A stretch of DNA of 64,000 bases from Paramecium tetraurelia (lineage: Eukaryota; Ciliophora; Oligohymenophorea; Peniculida; Parameciidae). Below, piece by piece: positions 13,137-26,565 of this stretch (position 1 is the first letter of the stretch; each line of letters starts with the position of its first letter). Made by a program: the position numbers and the translations under genes. The stretch lies in NCBI RefSeq assembly GCF_000165425.1, contig NW_001799033.1, positions 252,611 to 316,610 on the forward strand, in the 5' to 3' direction. The notes under the pieces were generated by a model. That model was given only the letters and a program-made list of their open reading frames with translations, made no database searches and was not told the origin of the DNA.

Positions 13137-16100
13137 ATGCTGAGGTTTATTTCATTATTTTTACAAATTTCTTTGTACTTATTTATCATAGATTTTAGTT
13201 TTATATAGCAAACAATTAGTGATCTTGAGGTTATCGATGAAGAATAGTCATTTTACAAGACAACAAATAAAATTCAATTAGATGAAAATAATAGCTATGG
13301 TTATGAATTTTGGTTCAAATTTAATCTAATCCCTCAACATTCTTACTAGGAAGTATTTGAAGAAGAATTAATAACAGTTCGTTATAACAACTAAGAATAT
13401 AGCAATACTTTTTTAATTTTTTCTGAGTGGGATTCACACTCTAAGTAAATTACTGTTCTATACTTCCTATAATAAACATACTCAGGATATTGTACTCTCT
13501 ATGTTATACTGTATGTTTAGGATTAAAAATACAACTTGTTTTCATAATTTATTGGGTATTAAAATTTCGAGGGAAGTTGGGTATACACTCATTTTGGTTT
13601 CTAAAGGAACACAAACATATTTTAATGGCTTTACTATTCTTCAGAAGATAGATTGATCTAAGGGTAGGTTTGGCCAATTGATGGGGTGTTTTAAGATTTA
13701 GCAGAAACCACTAATATAGTGGGCGGAAGTGGAAAAATTTAATTCTCGAATTAAGAGCTAAATCTTCAGAAAATTAGAGGGAGGTTCACTCCTGTGATTT
13801 TTACCAAGGGAATTTTATATAAAGAAGCATTGCCTTGGTACCTAGCATATATTCATCTTCCTGATATCTGTACTGGAGCTCTATTTGAAATTGTATATGG
13901 AATTTAATATTTGGACGGGACAAATTACTTAGAAAGAGTTATGTTTTTGAAAGGCAAGAAATTTATTATAAAAGGATGGAATAAGCTAATTATTAAAAAG
14001 GTAGTATATTGATAAATTGTAGAATTAATACTAAGATTCACATTTATAATTGATGAGAATTACTACTAATAAAGTCTATACAGAAAATAGTAATATTGGA
14101 GATAAGTTATTTTAATTAATTTATATCCTGAATACAGATTTAAATAAACAATCAGGAATTCAAGTGAATGCTTAAAGAATCACTATTCCCTTTTTATCCT
14201 TCTACTACGATTCGTATTTCAGCAGTTTTTTTTATAATGATGATCTTATGTTAAAGAGGTTGTCTAATTGGGTCTTCTTTAGTTTTGAATAAGGTGGCTA
14301 AAAATAATAATTATTCAAAATTTTCTTTACTTATGATTCGTTCAGTCTGTCGTTCGACTTCGGAAATTTTTACTATCCTTACACTGTCTACTAATTAGCT
14401 GATGTTCCACTTTATATCCTTATCGGAGGAGATAAATTTTCAAGTCGGTTCTATTATTAGGGATATGTGTAGAATTTATACATCTAGACCTGTCTATCTG
14501 AATAGGACTTGTATTAATATTATAACCCTTAGTAGGATTGTAAATATTGTTTTATATTATAAGATTGCCATCCAATGTGTAAAACTTGTAATGGACCTAA
14601 TTAAAATAACTGTTTAACTTGTCATGACTATCAGAATAGATAATATTATATTGGTAAAAATATATGCCTTTGCAAGTTTGGATTTTCTGAAGTGTCATAT
14701 TCCTATAGCTGTAAAGACATTTTTAGTCAGTATAAGAAGGAAATATTAGGAGAGTAATAATCATAAGAATGCTAGATAAATTTAGAAATGAACGGTCTGT
14801 AAATATGTTCGAGTTGGTATGTAGTATTATAAGATATGTTAGTCCTGAGATCAATTATAGATGCTATGATTGTATTTTGAATCCTAATGATTGGATTTCT
14901 AATCCTTTGTGCACAAAAGATATTGTATATTCTAGTTTAAGCAGTTCATCAATGTTAATAAACAAAAGAGAATCTAAAGACTATACACTTTATACATTAG
15001 ATCTTGAATTTGGATTTTCACTTTGCGAAGGTTGTGAAAGACTATGTGTTGAAGATGAAGTTGGGTGTAACCATATATAAGGAAGGACTCATTTAAACGA
15101 AAAGGTTATGGTAAAATGCAAAAATGAGGGGTTTTATTTTGAAGATAACAGTTGTCAAAGATGCAAACCATAATGTTTGATTTGTGTTTCATTAAATCGT
15201 TGTTAAACTTGTTTGGATGGATATTATCAAAAAGACGGAGACTGTTTTCAATGTCAAAAAGAATGTACAAAATGTTTATATAATGATTAATAAAAAATAT
15301 AATGCACAACTTGTGTTGAAAATTATGGATTGATTCAAGGCTCCTGTTAAAAATGCGGATCACATTGTATTAGTTGTGAACAAAGCATAAACAGGATAAA
15401 TTAAAATGTATTTTTAAGATGCTTGATTTGTGAAGATAATAAAAAATTCATGATAAGTTATGATTAATTCAACTGCATTGACAATTAAATTAATCATTGT
15501 AATTATGGGTTCATTTATTCATCAATTGATCGAGTTTAAAATACTTTAATGTTAGATTAAGATTTTATTACATTAGACACTGCAGTTTTTGGATGTGCAT
15601 AATGTGAAGAGTATTATGAATATGATATTCAAAATTAACTTTGTTAATATAATTATGTAGAAAAATGCAAATAAATCATTCTAGATTAAGGACAATAGAT
15701 ATGCTTAGTTTTTACAAATTACATAATTATTTTTCCATATTATCCATCCAGGGTATATGTCAATGATTTCGAGTGCGATAGATAATTAGATTAATGTATC
15801 TAATGCTTAAATCTTTCTAATATTTATTATTGTCTTTTTTGTAAAACTGGTTACTATGCAGACCAGGAAGGCTTATGCGTAGAATGCCCAAAAAGTATAA
15901 ATTGTAAAAATTGCTATATTCAGTCAAAAAAATATAAAGATAATTGGAAAAAAAATATTAGAGCAACGTTTGAATATTTCTATATGAACTATTATGTAGA
16001 TTAGTCGTTATTCACAAGGCTAAACTCTAAACCAGATGATGAATATGAAATATTGTGTTATGATTGTTGGGAAGACTATGAGTTTTACAATGGGTAGTGC

Positions 16101-19100
16101 ATTAAAGCTTGCGATTGTGTTTCCTGTGTGAAAATAGATTACTAGAATATTTGCGAAGTCAGCCCCTACTCTCAAGATTACACATCTCTAACTGTAATTG
16201 AGGGTAAAATCATCGATTGTTCAACCTATTGTTTGTTTTGTTTTCCATTGCTTTAAGAAGAAATTAGGCAGATAAATCCTTACTTTTAGAATTCTGTATA
16301 TTCTTACTATTCTAATAAATGCTTAATTCCAAACTCCAACTTCAATAATTTGGTTTATGATTCTTATCTTAAACAATATAAAAAATGCTAAACTCATTCA
16401 AATTGCTAGATGGAAATAACCCTCAACTATTTCTTAATTTGCCAAAATGAACAGACAGATCAAAAAGAAGATTCTCCACTATTGATTACAATAGAATAGT
16501 TATTTTCTATTAGTAATGGATAGCGATTTAAGGAATTCCAAAATTAGGTTTTTTATGAATATGCTAATGCCCAAATGATAGAAAATATCATCATAAATAT
16601 TGAAGTTTAAGACTCCAAGTAATGCTTATTACCTCAATTGTCTTAATTGAGTAACGAATTTTTTACAAACATTTTCTCAATCAGAAATATAAAATTACAT
16701 TTGTTCAGTTAAAACTCAGTTGAGTTTGTTGTTAATGAGCTTAGTATATCAAGTTTCTAATAGATCCAGCTTGAAAATATATAATTTAAACCGTATTTTC
16801 AGAGAGCATTCAGATTATACATAAATTCTTTAATAAAACAATAAATAATCCTTAAGAATTTAAATTTTACTAATTAGAAACAAGTAAATTCATTCTAAAT
16901 ACAAATTATGTATATCAATAATTTAGAATTACATAACGTTAGATTTAACGAGATAGAGACTAATTATTCTTATGGATTAATATAAATAACTCAAGCCAAA
17001 TCTAATAAACTTTATTTTAAAGATATAAAACTATTAAACTCCATATTATTCCAATCTGTTTTCCTATATTTAAATTATGTTACACTTTCAGAAATCATAT
17101 TTGAGGATTTATAAATTGAAACTGAATTTCAATATTCCTCATTGCTCCAATATTTTAATTCAAGCGAAAATGATATTAAGATGTCTTATGTATCAATTTA
17201 GTCAAATTTAATAAATTGTTAACTATGGTTACATTTTATGTAATAAAATAAAATAGAATTAAATCATTTTATCATTTAGTCGTCATACTTTGTTTAAACT
17301 AAATTACTTTATTTAAGAGAAAATACCTAAGTTTCTGATATCTAAGCTTTTCAAAATTAATTTTAAGATCAATCAATTATATTATATTTTATTAATGGAT
17401 ACAGTGAAGTTAGTACAAATCAATTAACTATTAAAAATGTGTTGTTCTAAGAAAATTTATGTTATAATAACTATTGTCTAATATATGCAGTTCAAGAAGT
17501 AGAAGCATCCCTAAATCAAATTTTATTAGAATAAATATATATTTATTTTAATTCTAGATTATCTTAATGGAGTGTTGAAAATGTTGAAGAGTATGAAACC
17601 TTAATTTATTTATCTCTTAAAACCATAATAATAGATGATTTAGAATTGAAAGGAGACTTTATGTCTTAATTAGATAAATAAATTCCAATCAATTAAATTC
17701 ACATCAATAATATAGTCTCACTTCAAATTACATCGATTAAAATAAGTAATATAAATCAACCAAGTGCCTCATATTTGTACCAATCTTATAAATGTTCTAA
17801 GTTATAATAATCATCTACAAGTAGTAAACCTATACTAATGATTCAATCATTCCAGAATCTCAAATTAAATTTTTTCGATATTTATAACGTCGTTAATTTC
17901 AACGCACCAATTATCAAGATTTTATCATAAAATTCATAAGTTTAATAGTTGGATGAGAAGATACTTATTCAAAATATTAATTTCACGTCCAATTTACTAT
18001 TAACTACATAATATTTTAACTCTAAATCAATTCTAGAAATATCAAGTCAATAGAAGCAAAATATTTAAATAGAAAATTTCATATCATCGTATAACATCCT
18101 ACATGAATACATTTAAGATTATAGCATATCATCTTCAAATGTATTACTAATAGAATCTCCGTAAAGTGATATTACAATGATCAATTCATATTTTACAAGC
18201 AATACTGTTATTAATTCGAGTAATACTCAACTCTAAATTTTTTGTAATACTTTGCAAATTATTAATTCAACCTTTATAAAGCATAATCAGATGGATTAGA
18301 GTATGATTGATGTAATATTTAATAAATAGTTTCTTAATGACATGGATGTTAAGTATTTTGAATAACTTTAAAATTATTTTCCAATTATTTCTTAAACAGG
18401 AGTTGGTGAATTTCATTTTAGGAATCTCATCATCTAAAATATAGAGATAAACTCAACATAGGGTTATTAAGGTGGAACATTCTCATTATATCCAAAAAAT
18501 CAAGGAGTAATATAAGTATCACAGTCAAGATTTATCAATATAAAATCCTAATTTTCACTTTTTGATACTAAAGGAGGATGTTTTTACATATCATTGCCTT
18601 CATTTGAAATAGATATTGTTATTAAATAATGCACTTTTTCCAATATTTGGACATAAAACTATGGAAGCATAATTTTTGTTGAATCGGTTATTGATCATCT
18701 TATCAGTCTCAATGTAGTGGATGTTTTCATTAAAAATGCTTTTAGTTTGTAAGGTTCAGTCATCTATTTGAAGTAAAACAAAGTTGATTTGAATTCTATA
18801 AATCAATTAGTATTTTAGAATGTTGAAATTGTATAGGAAGAGGACAATTTTGTTGGCTATTTAGCCGAATACATGACCATACCTGATGATTAATAGAATT
18901 AATTTTTAGAGAATAGAAGTCTAATTTATTCAACTTATTCTAATGTATCTTTAGAAAATTTTACAGTATTGAATATATTTTAAGAAATGATATTAGAATG
19001 TAATTAATGTGAGAAAATTTTAATTAGAAATTTATTCATTTATAAAGCCAAAGAGACATTAGCTCTATTTTCAATTATTTCAGATTAGAACTAGATTTAT

Positions 19101-22100
19101 ATTTATTTTTCTAACATTTAATTTCTTAATGTTAAAAATTAAATTGAACTCTTTACAGATTTAAATTGTAATTTAAAAAAAGAACTTGTTAATCTTGAAT
19201 CAGGTTGTTATTCTTAAAATCAAAATGAATAAGTTAATTTAAAGAATAATATCTTATTTTATTATGATGATGCCTATTTATAAGTGCTTGGGAGGTGCAA
19301 TTTCAACAATATTTAAAGATAAATCTAAAATTAATAATCATTGATACATATATCAATTTAATCAACAATTTAATAATAGATAAAATTTGTAAATTGTTTA
19401 TTTGAATCAATCTAAGTTTCAAATGCAATTATTAGAGTAGCCATCTAAACTATTCCGCCAAATTTTATTAAATTAAAATATATTTATATTTAAAACAATT
19501 AATGTGGATAGAATGGATGTATTATTTTGGAATCAAATAGAAATTAACTCAGCAGATTACTATCTGAAGAGATTGCAAAAGAATTTGAAAGATTTGATTC
19601 TCAAATTAAAATCGATTAATTGTATTGTTATAATAACAAAGCTTCGAATGGAGTTTGCTTAAATATTTAAAACTTATCTGTATACATACTCCTATCCTAG
19701 TTTTATAATAATACAGCATCTGAATATGGAGGAAGCATTTACTTTAATTCTAACTCACCAGGATAATAGTTGTTATTTAAATTTTGTCAGTTTTATAATA
19801 ATTAAGCATTCATCGCTGGCGCTATTTATTCGAATAATATTATTAATAACAAATGGATAAAGGAATATAATTATTTGGATAAAAATGGCTGTAAATCCTT
19901 TGGTTCTACTATTGTTTATCCCCCCATGAAATTAGGGGTTACTTTTGATAACTACAACACTATCTATTATCCAATAACATTACATGAAGGCTAAAATATT
20001 AAAATAGATCAAATTTAATTCAATAAAAAATTGGAATAAAATTATTTTAATCTTCCTAGTGGGTGTGTGTTAAATTCATATTAAACTGTAACAGAGGATA
20101 ACCTATATATAAACAACAACATAACTTTTCGTTTAATCGGATTCGATTCGAATGATGAAATTATGAAAAACCTTGAAGATTCATCTTGTAGCATTTACGA
20201 CAGAATCGTTGATTTGCAAAAGGTAGATGAAATATTTTAAGTATCCGAACTTGTTTCGACTTCAGTGAACATTAAATCTATTAAATTTAATAACAATTCT
20301 AAAGATTATAATTTAGATACTGTTGTATTGAATAGCAAAGCAATCAATAATATTACTAATACTTTACAGTTGATCTTCTTTTGTCCAAGCATATAAAGTA
20401 TAATATTCAAATAAACTGATAGCATAAAAAGTGAATTCAGAATATCCTTATAATATCATTTCTACTCACAGTCAATATTACTTAGAGATCAACATTGTTA
20501 CATTAGGTTGCCAACTAGGTGAAATTTAAAATCAATTGACAGGGGCATGTCAATAATGTGATGCTTCTCAAGGATTTTATTCAGTTTTACTTAATTAAAT
20601 TTTATGCGATGTTCAAGATGACACAACAACTGCAGAAGTCAAACCTGCATCCCTTAAATTACTCTAGGTATTTTAATAGAACCTAATAAAATAGGGATAT
20701 TGGAGACCTGAATATGACAATAGATACATTACTTAATGTTCCAATAAGGTAGAAAATTGTAAGGGAGGTTGGGATGTAGGATATAATTCCTGTGAGGAGG
20801 GATACTTTGGTGCATTATGTGAATAATGTGACATATATAATATTAGAGGAGATGGTAGATATTCAAATACAGAATCTTATTAATGTGGAGAATGCCAGCC
20901 AGATTATTAATCTGCTCTATATGCTATTCTATTGAATCTTTGGTATTAGTTTTAAATAATTAAGGAATTTGTTTTCTATTATATTCTCTGTCAAAAGTTC
21001 CTAGACTTCAATTTTAAATTAAGTGAATAAAAAGAATCAAATTGCTGTAAGTACCTTTCTCAAGATTTTTATCAATTACTTCTAACTACTATTTGTAGTG
21101 TCAACCTTCCAATTGCCAATTCCTTATTAGATAACAATATTGTTAGGGTTTATGGGAAATCCTGTTAGAGTCATCTCTTATTCTTTAGATTGCTCTTTAG
21201 TAGATAAAATCGCTATTGATATCATTTATTTTAGGATGATTTAGTAAATCTTATACCCGTTTATTTATCTCTTTATTATGTCAACAGCCTATTTAATTTA
21301 CGCTTTATACACGAAGAATAAAATCAATTTTAGTTATTTCTATATAGCCATATCCTATTTGGTGTTGTATTACAGTCCCTAAATCTTGAGTAGTTTGATT
21401 AACCTAATGTCTTATAGAGTAATATCGAACATCAGTTGGGTGTAAGCAGATGTATCGTTTTAATATGATACGTATAAGCATTTCTAATGGATTTATATTT
21501 TATGCACTCCTCTGCTTATATTTTTGTTGATCTCAATCAGTAGTTTATTTTTCTTACTTTTCAAAAAGCGAAACAATTTAAAGAAAATTAGATCACTCTT
21601 ATATTTGGGATACTTGTATTTGGAGTATAATACAGGTTCTTATTTCTGGGAGTTCGTTAAGTTAATGCTTAAGATATTGATTGTAGTGGTTTTAACATTT
21701 TTGCAAGAAAGAATTATCATTAAAGGATGCATTTGCTTTTTGATACTTGCATTATATAAGTCATGTATTTCAAGGTACAAACCTTATAAGTTGAGAAATA
21801 TCAATAATATAGACCAGTGGGCATCCTTTGTGTGTTTAGTGTCTATTTTACTTGGAATGTTGCTCCGTGTGGCCTATGAAATTTAATTAGATATCTTCCC
21901 ACAAATTATCTATTTTTTCTTAGCCTTTCTTAATATAGCCTTTACATTGTATTTATTAAATTTGATATTTCAATCTTATATGAGACAATATTCAGAATAA
22001 TTAGACGAAGTAAAAGAATTTATTAAGAGAACATTTCCTTAATTAGATAAAATTAAATTGTGCAAAAAACTATTATAAAATTCTTCTATAGTGAGGAATA

Positions 22101-22339
22101 AAGCAAAAATGGATTTGAAAAGGATAGCTTCAAGTGTAATTTAAAAAAGTCAGCAATTTAATAAATCTAAGCTACTAATGTCTAAGCAGTAATAAGCAGC
22201 ATCTATTGAATCAAGAGTTCAACTGTAAACAGTCGATGATTAAATGAAAACAAGCTTATAATTACTTTAGAAAATTGACTTAAGAAGAGCATTTTTCCAT
22301 AGACAAAGCTTATAAAATATTTAGAATGAAGAAACTTGA
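13137..22339 (+). CDS. giant cysteine-rich, beta-helix, multi-pass surface protein (paralogue B)
   Basis: Roughly 3,000-residue membrane protein. The hydrophobic start (MLRFISLFLQISLYLF) is a signal peptide or anchor. The N-terminal domain contains GYEFWFKF as in its neighbour. Cysteine-rich repeats follow at about 14560-16250 (for example CHPMCKTCNGP, CLTCHDY), then a long Asn/Ile/Ser-rich beta-helix-like region at about 16400-20350 including FYNNTASEYGGSIYFN, which is typical of pectin-lyase-fold repeats. A second Cys box at about 20500-20920 contains CKGGWDVGYNSCEEGYFGAL. Several transmembrane helices lie at about 20930-21960, followed by a Gln/Lys-rich cytoplasmic tail ending at TGA 22337-22339. 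One intron is clear at 14001-14022 (22 nt); others near 14740 and in 20350-21500 are implied but not placed. A role as surface receptor or adhesin is inference. Confidence 0.82.
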
Positions 22340-23125
22340 TTATTTATTAATAATTTATCAAAATAATTAGATTCTTATATTTCAACAATCTATTATGGAC
22401 AAGACAAGGTCTATTTCACAAAATTGTTGTTATAGAACATCTTAATTTATCATTCATTTTTTTGATGAGAAAGCGTATAATTATAATTAAAATTATTATT
22501 AATGCTTGCTAAATTATTATATTTGTATTCAAAATCTAATATTTATGTTTAAGACTTTATTCATCCCATGAAGTAAGAATTAATTATTTTAGATCAATAA
22601 CAAAATCATCTAAAATACATTTTCAAGATTTCAAGAATTATTAAATTATTTATGGAAAATCAACTTTAAAGTTGGTTTAACTAACATAATAATTTTTTAT
22701 TACTTTTCAAATATCTAAATTACAATCCCAAGCATTTCTGTAATCTTGATTAACAAATTATTTATAATCTTTGAATTTTATGTAATTCCAAAGAGATTGT
22801 TTCGAAATTTCTAATTAGATGGCGGAAATTAAATGATCATCTATTCAATAGTAAAATAATAACAAGCCTATAATATATATGGCTATGCACTAACATTTGT
22901 ACCAAGATTTATTAATTGAGTAAATAATATTAATAATTAAATTTTCTTAAAGGATAGGATAGAGAGGTTACAATTTCCCAAATGAATCTTCATCAATTGG
23001 ATTACTTGGCTTTTCTTCGAATTTCACATAAAACGATAAATTATATAATCATAATAATTGTTGATTTATTGAGAAATTATTAAATCTTAAGGGATTAACA
23101 TAGAAGCAAATGACGTAATAATAAT
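22340..23125. other. intergenic, no supported gene
   Basis: About 790 AT-rich bases. TGA is frequent in all plus frames. A short minus-strand reading at about 22930-23060 (FEEKPSNPIDEDSFGKLQPL) looks protein-like but has no start and only some 50 codons; I do not call it. Confidence 0.4.
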
Positions 23126-24884
23126 ATGAATAAAATCTTTCTAGTTGGTTTGATTCTTAGTGTAAGCCTCTGTCAATAAAGAACAGTAATTGATAGATTG
23201 CAGGGCACTTAGGTTGTGGAGGAAGGAGAGAAGGAAACAATATACAATATCCATTATTTCGAGGATGAGAACCCAAAAGAAAAATATGAACAATTGATGA
23301 GCAATTTATTGAATTTAAGTAACCATTTATTTAATTAAGACCAAACCCAACTTTTAAGTTGTAGAAAGAGTGAAAGTCATGAGTTTTTCGGTATGTCATT
23401 CCAAAACGTTGGAAGGTTAAACCATGAGTTAAAGAATATAAAACTGAAAGAATATGATGATGATTGCTTCTCTTAAATGAGAGTGAGTTACGAATATAAT
23501 GATGCTGAAAACCAAGTTTAAGTGACCTTCGATCCAGGAGATTACAAAAATGGAAAATAATGCTCAGAATTTTATATGATTGGAACAACTTTGAATTACA
23601 ATATTGTAAAAGTTAAGAAAGGTAATATATTATAAAAAACATATATATAGTATAGAACCATAAGGTGTACTTCCATTTTAGAAATGAAAAGCAAAAGGAG
23701 GCTTTTAAATTGGTGGGAGCATACATCTTCAGAACCTGTGATCATTTTGATTATTGGATCGGAGATTTGTTAACTACAATTGAATTATTTTTTGGAGGAT
23801 TTTCAGCAAATCCTTTTTTGGGTTCAGTTTTCGGTAGTGTTCCACCAGATTGGATGGTTAGATCAAATATAGAGTTTATTGAGAGAGCAACAGGATTTAG
23901 ATGGAAAGAGAGACCCAACGTTGATGTAGAATGGTCAGAAGCAGAGATACATTAAGGAGACTTTTTGGCTATTACAAGATTTGATGGATTAGATTAAATT
24001 ATAGAATGGGGAACAGGAAGCAGATCAGGACACAGTGCTGTTATCTTTGAAATAGATGGTGTTAAATGGGTCGTGGAATCATAGGATGCTTGGTATTGGC
24101 CTAAGAAGAATATTCAAAAGAACAGATGGGAAGATTGGAAAGTTTATGCTAAGAATGCAGGATTCAATGTTGCCATATTGCCATTAAGTCCAGAGAAGAG
24201 AGCACAATGGAATTAAGAAGGGGCTCTTAAATTTTGGAATTTTATGGAAGGATGTCCATATGGTTATCACAATTTTATATTTGGATGGATTGATACGCCA
24301 AAAGATAATTATCCCTCTTTATTGAGTGCTGAATTAGCTACTTATATATTTTCATTCATTGAGAAATTTGCTCCTAGTATTTCAAATAAAATGGTTGGTG
24401 AAGGATTGAATAAGAGATTAGGAACAGAAGGTTTGACAATCCCAGAAATCACCATTGAAGCAGCAAAGAGAGGAATTGAAATTGTAATACTCTTATTTCT
24501 AAATTAAGGCTGAATTATATGCTATGGTTGAGAAAGATAATTGGATTTACAGTGATGGACCAAGTTAAGTATGTTCTTCATTTGTTATCGGATTGTATAA
24601 GGCAGCTGGTTTATTTGGAGAATATCATATTGAAGCAACAGAGTAATTATTCATTATATCTTAACAGATTTACCCCCAAAGATGTTTATTAAATGAACTT
24701 CTTTGATAAAAATTACGTAGTTCCCAAAAAATGCAAAGATAATGATCCCGATTTGCCCTATTGTTAAATCATGGGAACTCATAGAATGGAGTTGGAAGGA
24801 TACAATACAATAGATCCATATGAACATATGAATGAGAGATGTCCAAGTTAAGCTCCAGATTATAAGAGACCAGCTGACTGTTGA
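23126..24884 (+). CDS. secreted permuted papain-like (NlpC/P60, YiiX-type) protein
   Basis: Predicted 559 residues after removing introns 23622-23650 (29 nt), 24484-24508 (25 nt) and 24643-24667 (25 nt); length is then exactly in frame. A clear signal peptide (MNKIFLVGLILSVSLC) directs it to the secretory route. The middle carries SGHSAVIFEIDG followed by KWVVES, then far downstream VCSSFVIGLYKAAGLFG. His, acidic residue, then a late Cys in that order is the permuted active-site arrangement of YiiX/NlpC-P60-like cysteine hydrolases (amidases, peptidases or thioesterases). I infer the fold from motif order only; the reaction is unknown. The C-terminus is Cys- and Asp-rich (CKDNDPDLPYC, ADC at the end). 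The next gene follows in the same direction after 47 bp. Confidence 0.72.
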
Positions 24885-24931
24885 TTTAAGAATAATATAT
24901 ATTAAATTAAGTATTATTATTTTATTAATAA

Positions 24932-26015
24932 ATGTTAACAGAACTTATTATTGAAATTTGTGAATGCGAAAGAAGAACAGAAACTGTCCGTAAATTACTT
25001 TCCTAATTATCCTAATTTGAACCTTATGCTGGTAAATTGTTTTATCAAGTTAGAGCATTCAAAAGAATGGACAAAAGTAGATGTGGAGAAATCTCTTATC
25101 AAGATATCATTGATTTTATGCTTGATAATGACTGCAGTCTCACAAGTTTAGAAGCATCCTATTTACTGTAATATTTGGACTTCAACAGGGATGGAAGAGT
25201 AACCTATACAGAGTATATTTGTACTTATCATAAAGCTTTGCTAAACAGATACTACCAAAAACTGATCTTATTCTTAAAGAAACAGCTGCTGCCAGAGATT
25301 CATACTTTGTATTAGCCAACAAAACTCTACCGAATGAAGTTGAATGGGGATTGTTCAAAATACTCCATTAGGAGTTGTCTAATTTCAAACATCTGAAAAT
25401 TGTCAAAGAATTATGCAAGGAATCAGTCTAATAGGCATTCTAAATGATAGATCATTACTAACTAGGGTATTTCACAGCGCAACAGTATTATATATATTAT
25501 ATTTTAATCATAGTTTGGAGAATTATTTTAAAAGCAATTACATACAATATGATAAGCAGGATATTAGTGCATTCTTTCATGCTTCAGATAGGGATGAAGA
25601 TAATAAAATATCCATTGTGGAATTCAATTATGTCATTAAGCCTTTCCATCCCTCTTAAATTTTGAAGGACAGGGAGAGGGCTTTTTATAGCACTCCCAAA
25701 AAGTATCGTAGAATTGACAACTCCCCAAAACCATAGAATTCATTCACCAACGTGAGATCAAAATAATTCATTTATAAAACTCCTGTTAAGGCAGATCTAT
25801 CTTAGCCGGACTTAGAAGTTTAGAAATAGCATTTGATCTAACAAAGCGACTTCAATTTAATTGATTTGTTTTATTAACAACCGAAGGCTACTCCGGAAAT
25901 GAAGTTTAGAAAATTTTGCAAAACCATTCTCCCAAAGAATGTCCCTCCAAATTACTAATCAAAGCCGATTAGTGCGAAGACATATTAGATGATGCTCAAT
26001 ATACTTAGATAATGA
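24932..26015 (+). CDS. EF-hand protein with basic C-terminal tail
   Basis: Predicted 343 residues. An EF-hand is visible at DFNRDGRVTYTDF and another at DRDEDNKISIVEF; an earlier degenerate one lies at RMDKSRCGEISYQDI. Splicing of 25213-25235 (23 nt) is what completes the second hand, since the unspliced frame breaks its exiting helix; a second intron is 25485-25513 (29 nt). The last ~100 residues are Pro/Lys/Gln-rich with no domain recognised. Calcium binding is expected from the loop residues; partner and process are unknown. The spliced length is exactly 344 codons. It converges with a small membrane-protein gene, 30 bp between stops. Confidence 0.8.
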
Positions 26016-26045
26016 TAATTGTGATATTTCTATATATAACAGAAT

Positions 26046-26352
26046 TCATTTTTTTTTAAATTGATCGGCAACTACCTCTCCGATTTTCTCTTTTGCAGCA
26101 TTTTCAATGGAGTTTGATGATTTATCCCATACGCTTTTGACTTTGTCATCTATCTAAGATAAAAATCATAAATGCGATTAATACGAATGAGAAGAATTGC
26201 TCTATCTTCTTTTCATGCTAGTATATAAAGGGCTAGATTGAGTTATTGAATATTGCAGCTGAAAATTTAAAGTTGTTATAAATCAATCCGATTGCCAATG
26301 AAACTAAGACTATGTCAACTAGCAAACTACGTTTAAATATTTAAATACTCAT
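26046..26352 (-). CDS. small single-pass membrane protein, hypothetical
   Basis: 91 residues after removal of a 31 nt intron (26154-26184). One hydrophobic helix near the N-terminus (LLVDIVLVSLAIGLIYNN) is followed by a soluble, charged C-terminal half (DKVKSVWDKSSNSIENAAKE) ending in FKKK. The terminal lysines could be an ER-retention type signal; that is inference. The N-terminal part has no cleavable-signal look. I do not recognise a family. Confidence 0.62.
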
Positions 26353-26565
26353 TCAAAACTATTTCAAGAACAATATCTAAAAGCGATATCATCCAATTTA
26401 TGCACCAATATTTTAACAAAGTTTGTTGTCCCTCCTTATCCTTATTCTTCAGTACTTTGAAGGATTGTATTAGTGGATATATGATTCGGATTGTATGCCT
26501 ATTAAATTAGTATTGATAAATTACAAAAGGAAATTCATCATTTCAATATTTTAAATAATTTAATA

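Noticed and set aside
22930-23110. Minus-strand fragment reading FEEKPSNPIDEDSFGKLQPL
   Set aside because: No start codon or acceptable intron brings it to one, and there is no room for an upstream exon before the divergent secreted-protein gene.
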